Part shown: positions 1 through 11,885 of the stretch, in pieces
Numbering within the stretch: the stretch's first letter is position 1
How the letters are laid out: each line of letters begins with the position of its first letter
NCBI GenBank assembly: GCA_947095535.1
Contig: OX352773.1
Coordinates: forward strand, 263,275,590 to 263,339,589
Direction of reading: 5' to 3'
Length of the DNA: 64,000 nucleotides
Origin: Poecilobothrus nobilitatus
Lineage: Eukaryota > Arthropoda > Insecta > Diptera > Dolichopodidae
The notes under the pieces: model-generated
Database searches by the model: none
What the model was told of the DNA's origin: nothing
Seen by the model: only the letters and a program-made list of their open reading frames with translations
Made by a program: the position numbers and the translations under genes

Positions 1-682
1 GTAAAAATTTCAGATTGTTACTTTATTTTTGATGCAATCGTAGAGACAGGCTAACAAACGTACATGTGATCCTAAATCGATCCAGAATTTGATTCTGAGT
101 AATATTTATTTTGTCATATATAATTCGTCTGTTCTAATATGTTACAAACGTAATAGTAAATTTATTATATTCTACAAATTACGTTCAGATGAATATAAAA
201 AATTACTATCTTAAATATGAATTAAGAATTGCTTAATTAAAAGAAATATTATATCTGGGTTGGAAACTGGGCATTAACGATTATAACTGGTTGAAGTATA
301 CAAAGTTTTCAATGACCAATTTTTAAATAAAATTTTTTCAATTATTCCTAAACAAAAAAAATATATTAATTATTATACCTTAGACATGCAGTAATAAAAC
401 AATTAATATTTTTTATAACTTATAAGAGACTCTTAAACTGGTCGCATGATAATAAATATAACTTGAGTTCTGTATTAATTCAAATTTTGAATATGAATTT
501 TTCAATGGCTTTTTTTTTGTATTATTTACGGCTGAAAACGAGAATTGACTTTTATATTTGAATTTCAATAAAGATTAATAATATATATACTGTATTAATT
601 GAGTTTCCATTTATAATTTCAATATTCCCTTCAAGATGAAAGTCTATAAGTTAAATTTATTTTTGATAGAATGTTTAGTTTA
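1..682. other. AT-rich non-coding stretch
   Basis: No open frame, RNA-like fold or recognisable repeat was seen. It is plain AT-rich sequence ending at the T tract that marks the tail of the next LINE fragment. Confidence 0.6.
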
Positions 683-1567
683 TTTTTTTTTTTTTACGAG
701 GGTTGGTGGAAAACTCGAAAGTCATCAAGAGGAACTGCATGTGCTTCTTCATGGTAGTGTTGGATTTTAACCAACCAAAATCAACCCCTTTTAAAACCAA
801 ACTTTAGGACGGAACCTTTAATACAAATATACAGTTTGGTTTTTGCGATAGTGATGAGGGAAGGATGATTGGGGGAACTGGAATTAGGAAATTTAGATTA
901 TGGGGGAAAATTTGTAGGGATATTTTGAAGAAAATTGTTAATGTTCTTCTTAAACTTAAGCGATGTTATATGGCTCCACAAACGGGATGTGCGCATAACA
1001 AACGAATTTCCAAGCTGTATTACGCAATCTTGATAAACCTACATGGTGGAGATTAACTTCTGTTGCACTCCTTGTTTCACGTTGGAAAACTTTGAGTGGA
1101 GGCATTACCTGTTTTATTTCTTCGGAACCGGTGTTAATTCCTACAAGATATCTATAAAACAAGGTCAGTGACCCAACTGTACGGTGATGGCTGAATGGAG
1201 TGAACATTAAAGTTACACTGGGGTGGTTGATGGCGAATAGCTCTGTTTTGTATATTATCTAGATAACCTAGCGCTGTTTGGGGGCATGCAGCCCAAATAT
1301 GTGCGTTATATTTTTCGGCCTAATGTTCGTTTTATAGATATTGAGAAGATCAGATGCATAAAAGGAGGTTTTACAGCGATACAAAAAACCCAAACATTTA
1401 GCTGTATCTTTAGCTATACCAAAAATGTGATTTGTCCAAGTCAATTTTTGATTTAACTTGATACCCAGCATGTTTAAATCTTCTGAATGCTGCAAAACTT
1501 CTTCCTGAAATAGTAGTTTGGGAATAATAGTGGCAATTTTCCACGAGATCTGTAACCTAACATAACC
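683..1567 (-). pseudogene. Jockey-type LINE, 5'-truncated 3' end (fragment a)
   Basis: This is the dead 3' end of a non-LTR retrotransposon, read on the minus strand. From about 1567 down, the translation shows the C-terminal side of a reverse transcriptase: a stretch like LGIKLNQKLTWTNHI, then GFLYRCK, then LLNIYKTNIRP. After a frame change comes the typical jockey tail HHRTVGSLTLFYRYLVG and a PPLKVFQRETRSAT block. Near 970-1010 is the SFVMRTSRLW-like motif and near 930-950 KFKKNINNFL. The 3' UTR (about 750-860) contains a block GTTGGTTAAAATCC shared with two other fragments in this window. The plus-strand T tract at 683-695 is the poly(A) tail. Several frameshifts and stops make it non-functional, and the palm with its catalytic Asp pair is missing. 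The family is well supported; the exact 5' break is uncertain. Confidence 0.8.
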
Positions 1568-1653
1568 TAACATCTATATAAAATAGTTATACAATATGTA
1601 CAAATCAAAATTAAAAAAAAAAGTAAATTAGTTACTTTAAAAACAGTATATTT

Positions 1654-1860
1654 CAGACCTACTGCGCAGCAGTTAAATTACAGGGCACTTAATCGAAAGA
1701 TTTCTGGTTCAAACCGCAGTCGAATCTTATCCAATAATACTATTACTATTATAATAATTTATATTGCAATTTATATTAATAGTTTATAGTCTACGTCGTA
1801 ATATAACAATAGTAAATAAATAAATAGTTATTTTATAAGATAATAGATGGCGCACTTGCA
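1654..1860 (+). repeat. SINE family C, copy 1 (degenerate tRNA-like head)
   Basis: A tRNA-like head (box-B-like GGTTCAAACC near 1722) is followed by a body rich in ACTATTACTATTAT and ending with TAATAGATGGCG (1841-1852). The same order of blocks occurs on the minus strand at 53361-53520, which is the main evidence that this is one repeat family. Box A is not clear. No target duplication was found. Confidence 0.45.
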
Positions 1861-3231
1861 CTTTTTATGCAATATAGTTATTGTTGAGTTAATAACGGTT
1901 TAGTTAAATTATAGTTCAAGAAATTGAAGATAAATCTAATATAAATAATAAATGACTTATGGGCGACTCTATAGTCTTTATAGGATCGAAAAAAATTAGA
2001 TATATAGTCTGTACTGAAAAGGAATGAAAACATAAAATTTTAATATATCAGTTTTTGTTTTAAATATTATACAGGTTCCTTTACAGTTATAATTTTAAAA
2101 CTTTAAAGCTAATGTGTATTTTCATTGTTTCCAGAAACAAATAATTCTTCTAAATTTATGACCCATACCTATCCGGACATTTGCTTTTTGGAGAAGAAAG
2201 GCCAAACAGAGGAAACAGAAAATTATTCGATATGCCAAAATTATTAAATATATCAAAGAAAATCCAAAATCAAAAGTGAAGGAGAAGTGTTATTATTTTA
2301 TTTTCGTATGTACGAATGCATTGATATACGACACGAATTTTATAAAGAAATTAATTTTAATTATTCCCACGGGAAAAATTCTTTAAATTCTTTAAAATTC
2401 AATTATTACATAGTCAAGGTTTTTAAATCCCAGACGTATATTTTTTATTTTTTAATAAAAGTTTTCTTTTTTTTTTCTTTTAAATTAAAAATTATTTTGA
2501 ACCTTCATAACTTTGTAACTGTTGAGTATGTGGGGATTATTAATACACATAAATTAAAGCTGACAACTTACTCTACAACATATATTTTTTTAATTTTTCG
2601 ATTTTTCGGCAAGCGGTTCAAAAGTTATAGATTTTTTTATGAAAAGTGGCTAAAAACTTTAACCCCTTATATCTTGGAAAGGGTAGACCCCCCAGAATAG
2701 ACCCCCCTCCTCCCATAACATTTTTTGTTGGTTGTGATGCTCCCCATCACCTTCTGCTCTATGTGCAAGTTAATGCGGCACACTCTGTATAAAAAATTAT
2801 TCCCTGAATTATATGGTAGTTAAAAAAAACCAATTCAAAATAATGATAATGAACACATTTTAAGTTTTTTATTGCTTTATTTATCAAAAATTGTCTATGG
2901 ATTTTATCTTTAAACTGTTAAAATTATTAACAAAAACTTCAATAAAATAAAATATCTTTAAATGTTAAACAAAATTTAAAATTTAAAATTGTGTCGGATT
3001 AATAAAGTTTTAATAGCCTTGAAAAAATTTTTAAAGATTTTTTTATATTAAAAACTTTTTTTAAAATTTTTGAATGTCAGTCAATGTTTATGTTTAAAAG
3101 AATATAATAAGTATAAATAGTGAAAATAAAATTAAAATTGATAAGATCAGAGGCTTAAGTATAAAATAAAGATTTAAAGATTATGACCAAACAGAAACCC
3201 ATAAACCTGGTCATTTGGGAGAAAGAATACA
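1861..3231. other. Non-coding stretch with a possible degenerate repeat
   Basis: The part at about 2550-2790 is less AT-rich, with runs such as GTAGACCCCCCAGAATAG and a final GCGGCACACTCTGTAT. Its style (short 'raise the constant, add a C run' sentences also seen in many insect repeats) suggests a decayed transposable element, but no ends or second copy were found here. The long open frame at 2287-2700 is phenylalanine/lysine-rich and not convincing as a gene. Confidence 0.3.
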
Positions 3232-3470
3232 AATGAATTGGCCACAACTTTAGGAAAAACTCTTCAATAACCAGAGAGGTCCTTGATTAGAATCTCGAAG
3301 AAAGAGGAAAATACAAAGGCCTAAAAGCACGTGGAGGAGGACAGCAATTAAAAGAAATAGAAGAAACAGGGAAAAAATTGTCACAAATCAAGTTGCTGGC
3401 ACAAAATAGAGTTGGATACAGAAGCTTTGTGGAAGCCTTATGCTCCCCAAGGCAGTGCAAAAAAAATAAA
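3232..3470 (+). pseudogene. LINE C-terminal fragment (RTE/CR1-like tail)
   Basis: In one plus-strand frame the sequence reads IGHNFRKNSSITREVLD, one stop, then a basic stretch and QQLKEIEETGKKLSQIK, LLAQNRVGYRSFVEALCS. This has the order and spacing of the C-terminal tail of many LINE polyproteins (GH.LR....R..L, basic GRP-like stretch, TWRR-like position, EI...G.TW..I, A..R..WR.FV.ALC). It is followed by an A-rich end (3459-3475). The reverse-transcriptase domain is absent, so this is a short 5'-truncated relic. The minus-strand open frame overlapping it is a shadow. Confidence 0.65.
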
Positions 3471-3480
3471 ATAAAGTTTA

Positions 3481-6400
3481 AATTCATTATAATCGTGCAA
3501 AGATCTTAATTTGTTCATTTATTAGCATATTTATAGGAGCAAACACAAGTTACATTTAAATTCGCTTATTGTTATTACGGTTAAAACTTCTTATAATTTT
3601 TTGCGTTCATTTTTTTTTGGAAAATTGTAAAAGTAATTTATATTTTAATGTTTTCGTTTTTTTAATAACTCTAAGATAAAATCTTTTAAATTTTTGAAAA
3701 AATTGCTTCGAATAGTTCCAATAATATGAAAACTTTTCTTTTTATTCAAAAATAAGCACTATTCATTATATTGTTTTTGAGGTTATTTGTACTGTATTTT
3801 AAAGATAGACAAAAAGATTTCAAAGACATTTTTTTTTGTTATATTTGAATAATTTTAAAAATACCATACACGAATTAATTTTTTTTTATGTTTCGAACAA
3901 TATGACAATATTGATTAAGAATTTAATTTAATTGATTTAAATTTAAGGTCACAAAACGAGATCATGAAAGGGTTTCAGTAAATTTTCAAAAAATTGTATA
4001 TTTTTAGGGGTCATACAGTATATTTTTTTATAACCATTTCAAATAAGAAGATCTCTTATTTTTTTTCTTACAGACTTTCTTTTTTAAATAATGGAAAACA
4101 CACATGGTTTAAAGATTGAATTGAAAATAAATGAGCGATCGCTGCTGATCACAGAACAATTAGAATTCAAATATTGTTTTAACATCTTTTAATCGTGATC
4201 GGATAAATGAGTATATGTTTGGATTATTAAGTCTCTGTTTTTGTCATCTAATACTTTAGGTCTATAAGGTATATGAGAATAATCTGTAGACTAATGATAA
4301 TAATTAAAAACTAATAAAAATAACATTAAAACAAACAAAAAAATGTTTAAAATAATTACTGTAAAAAATAAATATCCCATAATTTGCAAGATTAAATATT
4401 TTGTTTTAATCATCATTGAAATTGATTATTGCAGTTTTCCACATAGTTTTATGTTGTTTTTTTTTTTTAGATTATGGACTGTGGTTATTTCTGGCTTAAC
4501 TCTTCATAATACTTAGTGGAATATTTTTCAAAATCTCTTTTAGGAACCACTAAATTCTAATAGAGTATAATTTGTTTTTGAAATTTAAACCAAAAAAAAA
4601 AATAAACAAAATCATTTTAAAGGTTTTATTAATAAAATTTTGTTCCTGAATCTTTGAAAAATCTTTTAATTTCCTTTTTTCCAGAAAAAGTGTGCATTTC
4701 GATTTTGTTTGTTAATAGGAAGTAAAATGTTTCTGAAATATTTTATTGTATTTAGATTTTGAAAACGTTTTTTTTTTTCATTTTCATAATAATTTATAAA
4801 TCAATAAATTTACTTTTTCAATATTTCGAATAGAAACAAATTATTAGATTGTTTAAGCTTTTTTCATTCTGCCTAATTAAATTTAGGTGAATGCAAAATA
4901 ACAGATATTTAACAGGACCTGCATTTTACAATTTAAAGTATTGCTTGTTGCTTTATATAAAATCTTAAAAGCATCCTTAGTGTACAAAAATACTTTAGGA
5001 ATAGTTAATTTTGGTTTAGCGTCACAAGCTCGTATTTAATTTGCCTATATTTTATTTAGGTCGTATATAAGTGTGAAAAGGGATAACCCTGACTTTGTTA
5101 TTTACTAGGAAGTAATGTGTATAGTCAAAAGAAATACAGTTAAAATTAAATAAAGGCAGAAAAAAATCCGAAAACTTGTAAAAATATAGTTAAATGATTT
5201 TCCAGGCAATTGAAATACAGACATATGTTACACTCCTGTTAAGGTGTAATATGCTGTAAAGTGTTTCATTATTAAAAATGATCTTTTATAATATAGTAAA
5301 TTATTTTTTTTTCTATGGTAAAATACTTTAAAGTTATGTTTAATTAAAATTAAAAATTGTAAAAAGTTTAACGGATTAGGTATAAATAATTAAATAAAAT
5401 TGATTGTGAAGAAATTTTTAAAATTATTCAAAAAATAAAATGCCCTGCAGCAATTTAACAAATTAAATTGTAAATATTTGCATCTTAATTAACTTTTATA
5501 ATCTGATTAACTGATAATTGTAATTCATAATCTTCTTTAAGTCGTTTTTGTTTTTATTTGTTTTTGTTTTTATTTTATTTTAAAAGCTTAAATTAAATTA
5601 ATATTGTTTATTTTTTTTTTTTACCAAATATATTTAATTATATTTGCATCAGTTTTGTTAATCTAAGATTATAATTTAATTACTTTTAAATAAAATGATA
5701 CCGATAGCATAAAAATTTTAACACCTAAATGTTGTTTTTTTTAAAATATTAAAAAAAAATATATTAAAACCATAATACACTTTTTTTTACCTTTTTTTTT
5801 TATTTTGGCTTCTTTATTTTTTTGTTTTGCCTTTTATACCTTTATATTAATGCTGTGGTTACCGTAATATTTATCTTGACTTCCTCTATGAAATGCTTGG
5901 AAAAATAACCTAGGCGACGTTATATTACAAAAGTCTAATGAACAGAAAACTGTTACTTCAAAAGTTATGCAATTAAAAGCAATAACCGTCTAACTATAAA
6001 TCTGAATTTTTCCAGAAAACGGTTATTTATTTTTTTTTGAACTAAATTGATTACATGTTCCTGCAAAATTAAACAGAACTTCAATATTGGCTATTGAGTA
6101 CTGAATACTAGAACTATTTCTGGCAATCAATTAAACTAATTTTTAAATTTAAAATACAAAAGAACTTAAAGTATTTTTCTTATGTTCAGAAGTTTTTATT
6201 GATAGCAAGATTTCAATTGTATCTTTAGATATTAACTTTAGTATTTTCAAAATTATAAAAAAGCACTTTTTATTAAGAATTCAAAAATAATAGTTTTTCT
6301 TATAAAAGGATTTTAATGTTAATGATTTCTTTTTAAACAGTTTTTTTTTAATAATTCAATCAATTTTTATTTAAAGAATTTAGTCTGTGTTGTTATGAAT

Positions 6401-8240
6401 AGAATAAAGAAAACCATTTGAGAAGAATGAGGACTACATGTCAATAAAAATTTGTAATATTTTCTGTGAAGAAAAGAGGCACCTTGTTAGCAGACTAATT
6501 TATAAGCAGACTCTATATACGAGTCGGGTAACACATGTAGAAAAGTTTGAGTTGTATTTTTTGAATTTTAGTTTTGAAAAATGCTCATACTTACGTTCCA
6601 GATTCCTAAAAATAACCAAATATTCATTTTCTAACCTTAGTCAAATCCTAAAGATTCTGAACATTTTTTAATTTAAAGTTTCTAACCTAAAATGTTTAGA
6701 TGATGGGGTCGGCGGAGGTGGATTCACTTTTTTTTTTGCCTATGTAACTTTTTGTCATTTGATGTTTTCAATTTGAAAAAATACACAGTAGAGCTTGAGT
6801 TATAACTTTCGGAAACTTTTTATGACTGCTCCTTCGTAACCTGCAACCTTCGAAACGTGTACGATTCAAATTATTCTACAACTGTTACCCTTTTTTTATG
6901 AGACCAAGAAACAAATATGTATATTTAAAATTTGATTTTTTTTATCTTAAAAAATGTAGAAGTTTTGTAATTAAAGGGATAAAAGAACGGCAAAATGCAA
7001 CTTTTGCCGTGCATTACAATATAGTGCATTACACAATCTTTTTTTAAGCAAAAACTATATTATGTTCGTAAAATCATCGCTAACCACATTATTAAAATCT
7101 TGATTTTATGGTCTAACGTAATCCACTACAGCAAAAAGAACGTTTTAATATTTCATACTAAAAACTACAATATTGTTATTATATTCAAAAGAATTTGGCC
7201 CGCTCTCCTTAAAATAGCACATACATAGTTATGGTTAAAAACTATAACTTTAATAAAATTGCATTGAATAGATCAATAACAATCATTACTTTATTTTCAT
7301 ATAAATCGACTTAAAACATTATGACATTTGAGACAAAAAAAAAAAAAATTTTATGAAAAATTTCTAGTTTTTTTTAGTGCCTATAAAATAAAAAGAAATG
7401 TAACAGGACTTAACAATAAAAAAAAATTTCTACTGCGGAAGTTAAAAGTATGTCCTTTCATGAATTTTAATGTTGGTTTTATTACCATAACAAAAAAGAA
7501 AAAAATAAATAAAATCTCCATAATCTGTTTGTCGTTTAAAATTATTACGAGGTAAAAGAAAAAAAATTATCTTCACTTATTTTTTTTTTTTTTTTTTGTT
7601 GGATCTAAAGACTACTGAAATATTTTATCTGATTTGATAATAATAAAAGAAAAAAATAAGTGATTTTTCTTCGCGATTTTCTATTTATTTATGGTGAAAA
7701 CACCTGTCTGCTTACGTGAATTTTTTCTTTTTTGCTAAAAATTTTCTCTAGATTTTTAACATTTTTTAAAATAGAAAAATGTAAGAAGGATGACATAACC
7801 TATAAATGGCCTTATTGATTCTGATTTATAAATAAATAAATTTCATAATGTTCAGAGGATTAACCAAAAATTATAGATATTGGATTGCTTTAAATTATTA
7901 TAGTTAAATTGATAAAAATTTAATTTAGCTTTTAATTACATTTATAATCTAAAATCATTTGAAAAATTTTCATTGTAGTGTCAAGGATCATCATATTTTT
8001 TTACCAAGTGTTAGAAACAACAAACGATAGAAATTTATGTTTGCTACATAGACAAAAACAAAAGTTAACCCAACTCCTCTCACTCTATCACCTAAACCCT
8101 TTAAGTTAGAATGATGAAATTTTAAAATGTGTCAAATCTTTAGGAATGCAATATACTTATATATTTTTATATTTCTGCTTTTTGCTAGCTATTAAAGGTC
8201 AGAAAATGAATATTTGGTTATTTTCTTATCTAGAACGTAA
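3481..8240. other. Long AT-rich non-coding stretch
   Basis: No gene is seen. It holds many A or T runs, for example around 7575-7600. At 6735-6805 there is a block with GTTTTCAATTTGAA and GCTTGAGTTATAAC in the same order and spacing as the reverse complement of the HINE interior at 36405-36450, so a small HINE remnant on the minus strand is possible. The 77-codon frame at 6438-6671 and the 75-codon frame at 7328-7555 are of low complexity and not supported. Confidence 0.5.
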
Positions 8241-8461
8241 CTGTGAAATTATTATTGTTTTTTTTTTTAATGCATTTTTCTGCCACATAAATGTGGGCAG
8301 GAAATTACACAGCCTTTCCTGTTCAGGCGTGGCTGTAAATGTTGTAAGGGGGAAAACTCTTACGACGTGTGTGGGATTCGAACCCACACTACCTCTATGT
8401 TTACAGCTTATTTTATACGCTCTTACCCACTAGGCCACCGAAGCCCCTCTGTGAAAGTATA
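8241..8461 (-). repeat. SINE family A, copy 1, with target-site duplication
   Basis: Read on the minus strand from 8448 this starts with a tRNA-like head: box A TGGCCTAGTGG near 8430 and box B GGTTCGAATCC near 8377. The body contains two short stems, one of them formed by ACAGCC and GGCTGT, and a conserved end TGTGGCAGAAAAATGCATT. The tail is the T tract at 8258-8268 (plus strand). CTGTGAAA flanks the element on both sides (8241-8248 and 8449-8456), as expected for LINE-driven insertion. Two further copies lie at 11.7 and 34.7 kb. It is a retroposed pseudo-tRNA, not a tRNA gene. Confidence 0.8.
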
Positions 8462-11400
8462 AAACCTTATAAAACTAAATTAGAATTATATTATAGGTAT
8501 GTTAGAATTATACCATTTAAACTAGTGAAAATTTATATATCTAGTGGCCATTAGGTATCTACTGCCAGCCGTTTGTGAAAAATAAAATTTACGCATAATA
8601 CGGTAAATAAATTGTTCAAAAAATATAAAGGTTATAAAATAAAACTGATAGTATAAAAATCATGTGGAAATAAAATTTAAGAATCAAACTGAATTTTAAA
8701 TCAAAGTAAAAAAGAAATTAAACAATTCGAAAATTTGATAAACATAAAATATTTTGTCTATTACCTTTTATTAACCTTTCAAATTTACAAACTACAAAAA
8801 TTCATAAATAAAATTTTTACCGACCCCATACATGAATGTATAAAGTAAGTATTGTTTTCATGCCAAAAATTTGTACCCGAGGTTTTTGCAAATATGCATT
8901 TCTCTACAACACGCCATATGCATAATATTTTTTCTTTTAAATTTTTTTAAAAACCTATGAAATTTTGACTAATGACGACTTTTAGTGTTATTAGTCGACT
9001 AGTTAGTGCATTTAGTGTTATAGTTTCGACGACTTTTAGTGTAATAGCGGTCAGTTCTGTGGCGACCATAGCTGATTTTTTTAGCTGATTGATCGTTCAT
9101 AGATGATTGATCGTACATTTTCGGAAGATACTGATGCTATCTGTTTTGGCATCAAGGATAAGGTTTTAATAAATGAGTAAATGAGTATTTTTTTCTCTGA
9201 GTTTGTGCCACAACAAAAGCTGTGTTTATCAGTTATGTCAGGCTTAAACTTATTAAAAACTTCAGTCTTATCTTAATAGATTGAAACATATCTGAAAGAT
9301 GTTAATCTATTAAATACCGATAATCTTGCATTAACTATCTCTTATAGAACAACAAAAACTACAGACGTCCGTAAAACTATCTTTGCTTTTATTGTTAAAT
9401 CTAAGAGACTATACATACTTGTTTTTAAACTTTCTATTGATATTTGAAAATGTCACTATGTAATACGCATTTATTTATGTACTAGGCAGTACCGAACACG
9501 CTATGTAACACTTTATTGTGATAATTGTAAATGATATGGTCTCTGAATATGTGTTTGTACAAGTACAACAAGTACAACACGGGTTAAAAAGTGGCAACAA
9601 AGAGTGCAATTTTTAATTATCATGTCAATTATGAACAACAACTAGATTGTCTTAATCAAGTTATAAACAACTGACAGTTGTTTAAAATTGTGTCATGAAT
9701 TTTTTAAAAATAAACAACTGAAAAATGTGTTCTGAAAAAAAATTTAGTTGTTTATTTGACTGTCAATTTAAACAACCAGAAAATTTCAGTTGTTGAAGTT
9801 CTTTGGTTTTTATTTTATTAATTTTTGTTTAGTTAAAATTTAAAATGTAAGTAAAATTGTAATTAATAGGTAACTATTACAGAACAAATGTTATTACAAA
9901 TAGAAGTCAGATAAATAAAAAATAATTGAACAGATAGAGAAAAATTTTTGAAATGGGCAAGGAGGCATTAAGTAAGGCAACAATGAATAAAAAATGGGAA
10001 GACTTTAGTAAAGAACTGAATAAAAATTTATAATTTTATTTATTAAATAAACACTTTAAATCATTTTTAAAAATTGACTTTAAAAGTCTTTGTTAAAATT
10101 TAAGTTGCTGCTAAAATAAAGTTGATTTTAAGAAAATGTTATTGGTAAGGGACAATTTTATGGAAAATATATTTGAAAACAAACATTAAACCGAACATTT
10201 TAAAAATTTTGGATTGATAGTTGTTTCTCTATTTCATCTCAATTGTTATTGTTATTTTTAACAATAATGTTGTTCTGTTCATAGTACATAGAAAAGGTGA
10301 AATTTAAAATCTTTTAGATAAATTTACCTTTTTTAGGTGTATTGAGAAGTCATTGTACTTCAATTGAAATATATTTTTATTTATTCAAAAAGTTTTTGAA
10401 CTTATTTTCTATCCTTTTCTCTTTTTAATCCTTTCGAATAAAAAATAACATAAGATGTCTGAATGTTTTAAGAATATTTTAAAGTGTTTTAATTTAAATA
10501 TGAAAAATTAAATATTTTGCAATTAAATGAAAAAATAAATATAGTAAAAAGAAAACAACATCAAATTGCGTTCAATAATAATACGAATACACTTAAGTTC
10601 TATTAAATTTCAAAATAAGTTTGAAAAACTTTATTTTGTAAAATTAAAATGAAATTTTAAAACAAATTTTTGACTTTTTTCAACTTAACATTTAAAATGA
10701 ACATGAAAAACAAAAAAAATTTTTTTTTTTTATAATTCATTTATTAAAAATATACTTTTAGTATGCTTTTTTTTTTTTTTTTTTTATTTAAGAAAAACAA
10801 AGTTTTGAGTAGTTATTAAAAAACAACTTTTGTATATTATAAAAACTTAACTTTTTTATTTTTTTGTTAAGTTTTCTAGAAAAACCTTTTTTTTTATTTT
10901 TTTTTTTTTTGAAAAAAACAAAAAAAAACGCTGCATATCGCGTTATACATTGTAAAACAAAACAGTAAGAAAATTATGCAAATTATAAGTGTTCACAAAG
11001 GTAATGTTGAACAAAAAATACTCTCTAATGAACAATGAACAAGAAAATTAAAAATAATAAAAAAGGGAAGGATAGATATGAAAAAAAATAAGTATAGAAG
11101 GGAACAAAAATTATATCACTTAAGGATCATTATTGTACCGCCTAGAGTAAAAACAAAGAAACTTATACTAAGAAAGTTTTTAAATTTAAATTCCATTTTG
11201 TTTTTGGTTCTGCTTTTTTTATTTTTAAATCTCAAAAGTACTAAATAGTACTAAAACTTTTGTAAAATATAAAATAATAGTACCAAAATATTTTGTATAT
11301 AAAAAACAATGATAAAACAGAAATATTAATAGTCTAGTCATTTTTAACAGATATTGTTTAAAATTTGAAATTCATTTTTACAGAGATTGATTGTGATTTT

Positions 11401-11728
11401 TAAAAATAAAAATCATTTTCCAATTTATTATCTGGTCACAAATATGTTTGAAATATAATTAAATTTTAATATGAATTCGATAACTTAAAAAAAATAAAAA
11501 AAACAATAACTTTACTTTTAAATTTAGGAATCATAGATAAACTAATCATTAACCATCTGTATAAAACTGTTGTATAACAGTTGCCGTTAAATTACTTTTA
11601 TTTTAACAATAAGAAAAATGACCGAACGTGTAATGACCAAACCATCAGAATTTTGATCCGTATCATATGTAGCATAACAAATTAATATAGTAGCAAAATT
11701 TGGTTAATGTTAAGATTAAAAAAAAAAA
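8462..11728. other. AT-rich non-coding stretch with a palindrome cluster
   Basis: No gene is seen. At 8950-9160 there are imperfect short repeats (GACGACTTTTAGTGT twice, GATTGATCGT twice). At 9630-9800 a group of inverted AACAACTG motifs occurs and is listed separately. The rest is AT-rich with long A/T runs near 10720-10930. Confidence 0.5.
9630..9800. repeat. Cluster of inverted AACAACTG motifs
   Basis: A perfect palindrome AAACAACTG-A-CAGTTGTTT sits at 9665-9683. The same motif recurs as AAACAACTG (9712-9720), inverted as AGTTGTTT (9745-9752), and as a facing pair AAACAACC / CAGTTGTT (9769-9794). Spacing is irregular, so it is not a simple tandem array. It may be the remains of a fold-back or MITE-type element, but no terminal inverted repeats or target duplication were found. 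Confidence 0.4.
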
Positions 11729-11885
11729 ATGTGTTACTTTATTTTTTTTTATGCATTTTTCTGCCACATAAAGGGGGTATAACTTTTACGACATGTGTGG
11801 GATTCGAACCTACACTCCCTCGGTCTTTACAGCATATTTAATACGCTCTTACCCACTAGGCCACCAAACCCCCATGTGCTACTTT
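11729..11885 (-). repeat. SINE family A, copy 2, internally deleted
   Basis: It has the same minus-strand head as the 8.3-kb copy (TGGCCTAGTGG and GGTTCGAATCC) and the same end (TGTGGCAGAAAAATGCAT next to a T tract at 11742-11750). About 50 bp of the body is missing. It is flanked by a 12-bp target duplication, ATGTGTTACTTT at 11729-11740 and ATGTGCTACTTT at 11874-11885, with one mismatch. The good duplication shows it inserted as a unit and allows both ends to be set exactly. Confidence 0.85.

Noticed and set aside
2287..2700. A 137-codon open frame as a gene
   Set aside because: Phenylalanine, lysine and isoleucine dominate, as expected of AT-rich DNA without stops. No motif, no second member, and its end falls into a repeat-like C-run region.
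3287..3487. Minus-strand open frame of 66 codons
   Set aside because: Antisense to the LINE C-terminal fragment, whose plus-strand reading has conserved order of motifs.
4091..4192. 33-codon ATG-started frame (MENTHGLKIELKINERS...)
   Set aside because: Plausible codons, but nothing supports transcription or conservation and many such short frames are expected in 64 kb.
8365..8448. tRNA genes at 8.4, 11.8, 34.8, 60.6 and 62.4 kb (minus strand, clear box A and B)
   Set aside because: Each is followed by a SINE body; those at 8.4, 11.8, 34.8 and 60.6 kb also have a T/A-rich tail and flanking target duplications, and the 62.4-kb one is a duplicated part of the 60.6-kb SINE. The cloverleaf is degenerate. 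They are SINE heads, not functional tRNA genes.
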